Origin: Temperatibacter sp965603205
GTDB taxonomy: Bacteria; Pseudomonadota; Alphaproteobacteria; Sphingomonadales; Kordiimonadaceae
Assembly (NCBI GenBank): GCA_965603205.1
Contig: CBFDCC010000010.1
Coordinates: 32,206 to 96,205 of the forward strand
DNA: 64,000 nucleotides
Direction: 5' to 3'
The position numbers and the translations under genes are program-made. The notes below the pieces were generated by a model, which was not told where the DNA came from, did not search any database, and was given only the letters and a program-made list of their open reading frames with translations. Positions 62,293-64,000 of this stretch are shown here, in pieces; the first letter of the stretch is position 1; every line of letters begins with the position of its first letter.

Positions 62293-62823
62293 TTATATGA
62301 TCTGTTGCAATTCTTCACTTTGTCGCTGGGCGCGCTCAAAAGCTTCGGCAATGATTAAGGCCAGCATCGCACCAATAAGGGCAATGATTTGATATGATGA
62401 TAATGTGAGAATAATTAACCTCTCACCAAGTTCTTTGGTCATAGTAAGAACAAGGGTTAAGATAGTCTCATCAAAAATGAAGTTCGTAATAGTAAAGGCG
62501 ATAAGCGCTATTCCAATACGCCGTAATAGGGTGACGCTTATATTATCAAACCACTCACCAGTTTCAAAATGCCTAACGAGATTAAGCAAACTATAAAGAA
62601 CAGTGATTAAACAAGCTGTAGGAACCCCTGTTGAAATAAAACCAAGACTCCATTGCCACCAAGGCAGTGTAAGAGGGTCACTTATATACTGGGTAACGTT
62701 TGTTGTGTCTGCAATCGTGGCCATACTGTTTGGATCAATCCATAACCATATCTGAAATATGGCCAGCATATTAATCATCAAACCAGATAATATTTTAGTG
62801 CTCATATATAGTTTATTGCTCAT
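62293..62823 (-). CDS. DUF2975 family membrane protein
   Basis: 176 residues with four membrane helices (about residues 12-30, 55-82, 102-125, 140-162) and the recurring LLRRIGIALIAFTITNFIF segment of DUF2975. The C-terminus is a short cytoplasmic helix (AEAFERAQRQSEEL). DUF2975 and a small XRE regulator form a known two-gene unit, thought to be a membrane sensor with its regulator; the signal is unknown. It is the first of the pair. Confidence 0.88.
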   Translation of the reverse strand: MSNKLYMSTKILSGLMINMLAIFQIWLWIDPNSMATIADTTNVTQYISDPLTLPWWQWSLGFISTGVPTACLITVLYSLLNLVRHFETGEWFDNISVTLLRRIGIALIAFTITNFIFDETILTLVLTMTKELGERLIILTLSSYQIIALIGAMLALIIAEAFERAQRQSEELQQII

Positions 62824-62955
62824 TCTTGATATTCCCTTTGCCTTAAATTCGTCATAAATTATTGTTTTACAGAAACATATTATTGATTTATTGTCAATTT
62901 ATTAGGAATGCATCAGGTGATAAATGGTGCTGCACTAAGAATAAGGTTAGGGCGC

Positions 62956-63516
62956 ATGATGAAATTGTTATTGATTTTACTATTCTTGTTTAGCCAACCA
63001 GTGCTGGGGCAGGGGCTTGATTCCAATCCTGATTTAGATATTCCAACACTTCGTGTTCCTGTTCACCCAAAGAGGGGGGTAGATGATGTACCAGCAAAAT
63101 CATCAGGTGATTTACGTCTTGATCTACAGGGTAGTTATATTCTGATGGAAGGCGGTGGTGTCGTCTCTATGGCGGATTGGGTGTTGGGAGGTTTAACGAA
63201 GAATCAGTTTGGCATTGGCTCAACAGATTATGAAGCACGTTTGTTTTTGGGCAAGGTTGGTAGGGCGATGCTAGGCATTGATGAAAAGATGACTATAGCA
63301 AGGTCACGGGTGACATTGTTCCCGGGGGACATGTTGGGATTAAAGTTTAAAGGCATGGATGCAGACCTACTTGCTTCGTACTTTGGTTATCAGGGACCGA
63401 TTGCTGAGGGTCCTCCGGCTAATAGGGGAATGTATAATTTTTCTGGACCGCCGACAGAAGATCCCAATGGATCACACGCTATGAAAAAGCCAAGATTCGA
63501 TTTAAAACAAGACTGA
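62956..63516 (+). CDS. exported protein of unknown function upstream of the rRNA operon
   Basis: 186 residues from the ATG at 62956 (a second ATG follows directly); a frame to 62908 adds 16 residues without a site. A clear signal peptide, MMKLLLILLFLFSQPVLG, ends near GQG. The mature part contains LDIPTLRVPVHPKRGVDDVP, a Gly-rich LDLQGSYILMEGGGVVSMADWVLGG stretch, then a loop-rich segment (FPGDMLGLKFKG, YFGYQGPIAEGPPANRG) and a Pro/Lys-rich end. No family or motif is recognised. It is monocistronic and ends 260 bases before the rRNA promoter. Confidence 0.65.
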   Translation: MMKLLLILLFLFSQPVLGQGLDSNPDLDIPTLRVPVHPKRGVDDVPAKSSGDLRLDLQGSYILMEGGGVVSMADWVLGGLTKNQFGIGSTDYEARLFLGKVGRAMLGIDEKMTIARSRVTLFPGDMLGLKFKGMDADLLASYFGYQGPIAEGPPANRGMYNFSGPPTEDPNGSHAMKKPRFDLKQD

Positions 63517-63778
63517 GTGCAGGGTATCAGCCATTTTTCGATGAATGAGTGGCGTAATTTGAGTCTAATACGGGATTCTCAGTGCAATTTGCATGATTCT
63601 TACTCCCTAATGTTCTTTTTGATGTATTTCCTGCCAATAAGCTCTGTATGTTAAGGTGTTGTTAACCAGTGGGATGAATAATAACCGGATGTTTTTGGGC
63701 GCAATCTATATTTCATGTAATATAATTGCGCACAGACGGTCTTTTACGTATTAATTACATAGTAATGGCGGGTTTTTG
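63517..63778 (+). other. non-coding stretch before the rRNA promoter
   Basis: No gene or terminator with a T run was seen in these 262 bases. A 15-base word CAATAAGCTCTGTAT at about 63635 also occurs before the porin gene (about 5374), with similar flanks. Confidence 0.5.
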
Positions 63779-63847
63779 AATAAAGTGAAATTTTTTTCAT
63801 AAAAATGTAAAAAAGGGTTTGACGGATCAGATAACCCCCCCTATAAC
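63779..63847 (+). promoter_or_regulatory. ribosomal RNA operon promoter with UP element
   Basis: TTGACG (63819-63824) and TATAAC (63842-63847) are 17 bases apart, near-perfect sigma-70 boxes. The tract directly upstream (63779-63817) is almost pure A/T, an UP element. After the -10 box the discriminator CCGCCTC is GC-rich, the hallmark of stringently controlled rRNA promoters. Confidence 0.85.
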
Positions 63848-64000
63848 CCGCCTCACACCAGACGAACGGTGACGCCGCAAACTACTTAAAACGGCGACAC
63901 AGGCAGACTGGTTTACCCGATCGGGAGCGCAAGCAAACGATAGGGATTTGATCTTTGACATTGTTGATTGGAAGGGAGATGCGGACGGTGACTTGGTCAC
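63848..64000 (+). promoter_or_regulatory. rRNA leader with boxA; 16S gene starts beyond the edge
   Basis: TGATCTTTGACA (63949-63960) matches the antitermination boxA TGCTCTTTAACA at nine or ten positions. It is followed by TTGTTGATTGGAAGGGAGATG, which resembles the pre-16S leader of alphaproteobacterial rrn operons. The mature 16S sequence is not yet reached. Confidence 0.82.

Noticed and set aside
63848..64000. 16S rRNA gene within the window
   Set aside because: Only leader features are present; conserved 16S start sequence is not reached before 64000.
1..64000. Prophage, insertion sequence, tRNA or tmRNA genes
   Set aside because: No transposase, integrase, capsid or terminase-like protein was found, and no tRNA cloverleaf or tmRNA was recognised by eye. 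A tRNAscan-SE run would settle it.

Overview
The window reads as a chromosomal stretch of an AT-leaning alphaproteobacterium. The evidence is the neighbourhoods: petABC beside trmL and hemF; bamD-recN-ligA; DUF1285-NUDIX-DUF6111-CCA nucleotidyltransferase; dapA-smpB; mreBCD-mrdA-rodA; a MarR/PetP-like gene divergent from ilvE; fumarase followed by a ribbon-helix-helix gene; and a groESL operon with an alphaproteobacterial-type RpoH promoter plus a CIRCE operator. Kordiimonadales or a related marine order is a guess I cannot verify. I see no phage, insertion sequence, CRISPR array or tRNA. The last 200 bases look like the promoter and leader of a ribosomal RNA operon whose 16S gene starts beyond the right edge.

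Layout. 1-6.8 kb: the first codons of a leftward gene, a small secreted protein, a secreted S10 serine carboxypeptidase-like enzyme, an unknown protein, groES-groL and an OprP-type porin. 6.9-10.8 kb: a GNAT acetyltransferase and the DUF1285/NUDIX/DUF6111/cca operon, facing a SYLF-domain protein. 10.9-15.4 kb: hemF and trmL leftward, petABC rightward. 15.4-23.7 kb: hotdog thioesterase, MarR regulator, ilvE, bamD, recN and ligA, then a SWIM zinc-finger protein and an orphan small protein. 23.8-29.1 kb (leftward): prmA, a UvrD/PcrA helicase and a ClC channel. 29.3-38.4 kb: AsmA, a palindromic repeat, RHH protein and class I fumarase, LpxR, a basic/aromatic secreted protein and an SDR. 38.4-43.5 kb: a large zinc metalloprotease, a small secreted protein, a diguanylate cyclase and an EF-hand protein. 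43.7-47.1 kb: dapA, smpB, an overlooked 52-codon membrane ORF and leuA. 47.4-54.1 kb: mreB, mreC, mreD, mrdA, rodA, a DUF3775 protein and a Fur/Zur regulator. 54.1-63.5 kb: a TPR protein, msrA, thioesterase, MscS, a CBS protein, glycosyltransferase, patatin, an XRE/DUF2975 pair and a secreted protein.

Most genes are core housekeeping: protein folding, respiration, heme, amino acid synthesis, cell-shape and wall elongation, and DNA repair. A second theme is the envelope: porin, BamD, AsmA, LpxR, MscS, ClC, secreted peptidases and several small exported proteins of unknown role.

The most unusual places are a strongly AT-rich insertion of roughly 100 codons inside ligA, next to a convergent AT-rich SWIM zinc-finger gene; a possible small RNA with a C-rich loop at about 23.75 kb; structured leaders in front of petA and bamD; two intergenic palindromic elements; a CIRCE with an 8-base rather than 9-base spacer; and a secreted protein with RREDRLD repeats and a Tyr/His/Trp-rich tail. 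No complete novel system stands out. The ligA/SWIM region is the best candidate for a recent acquisition.
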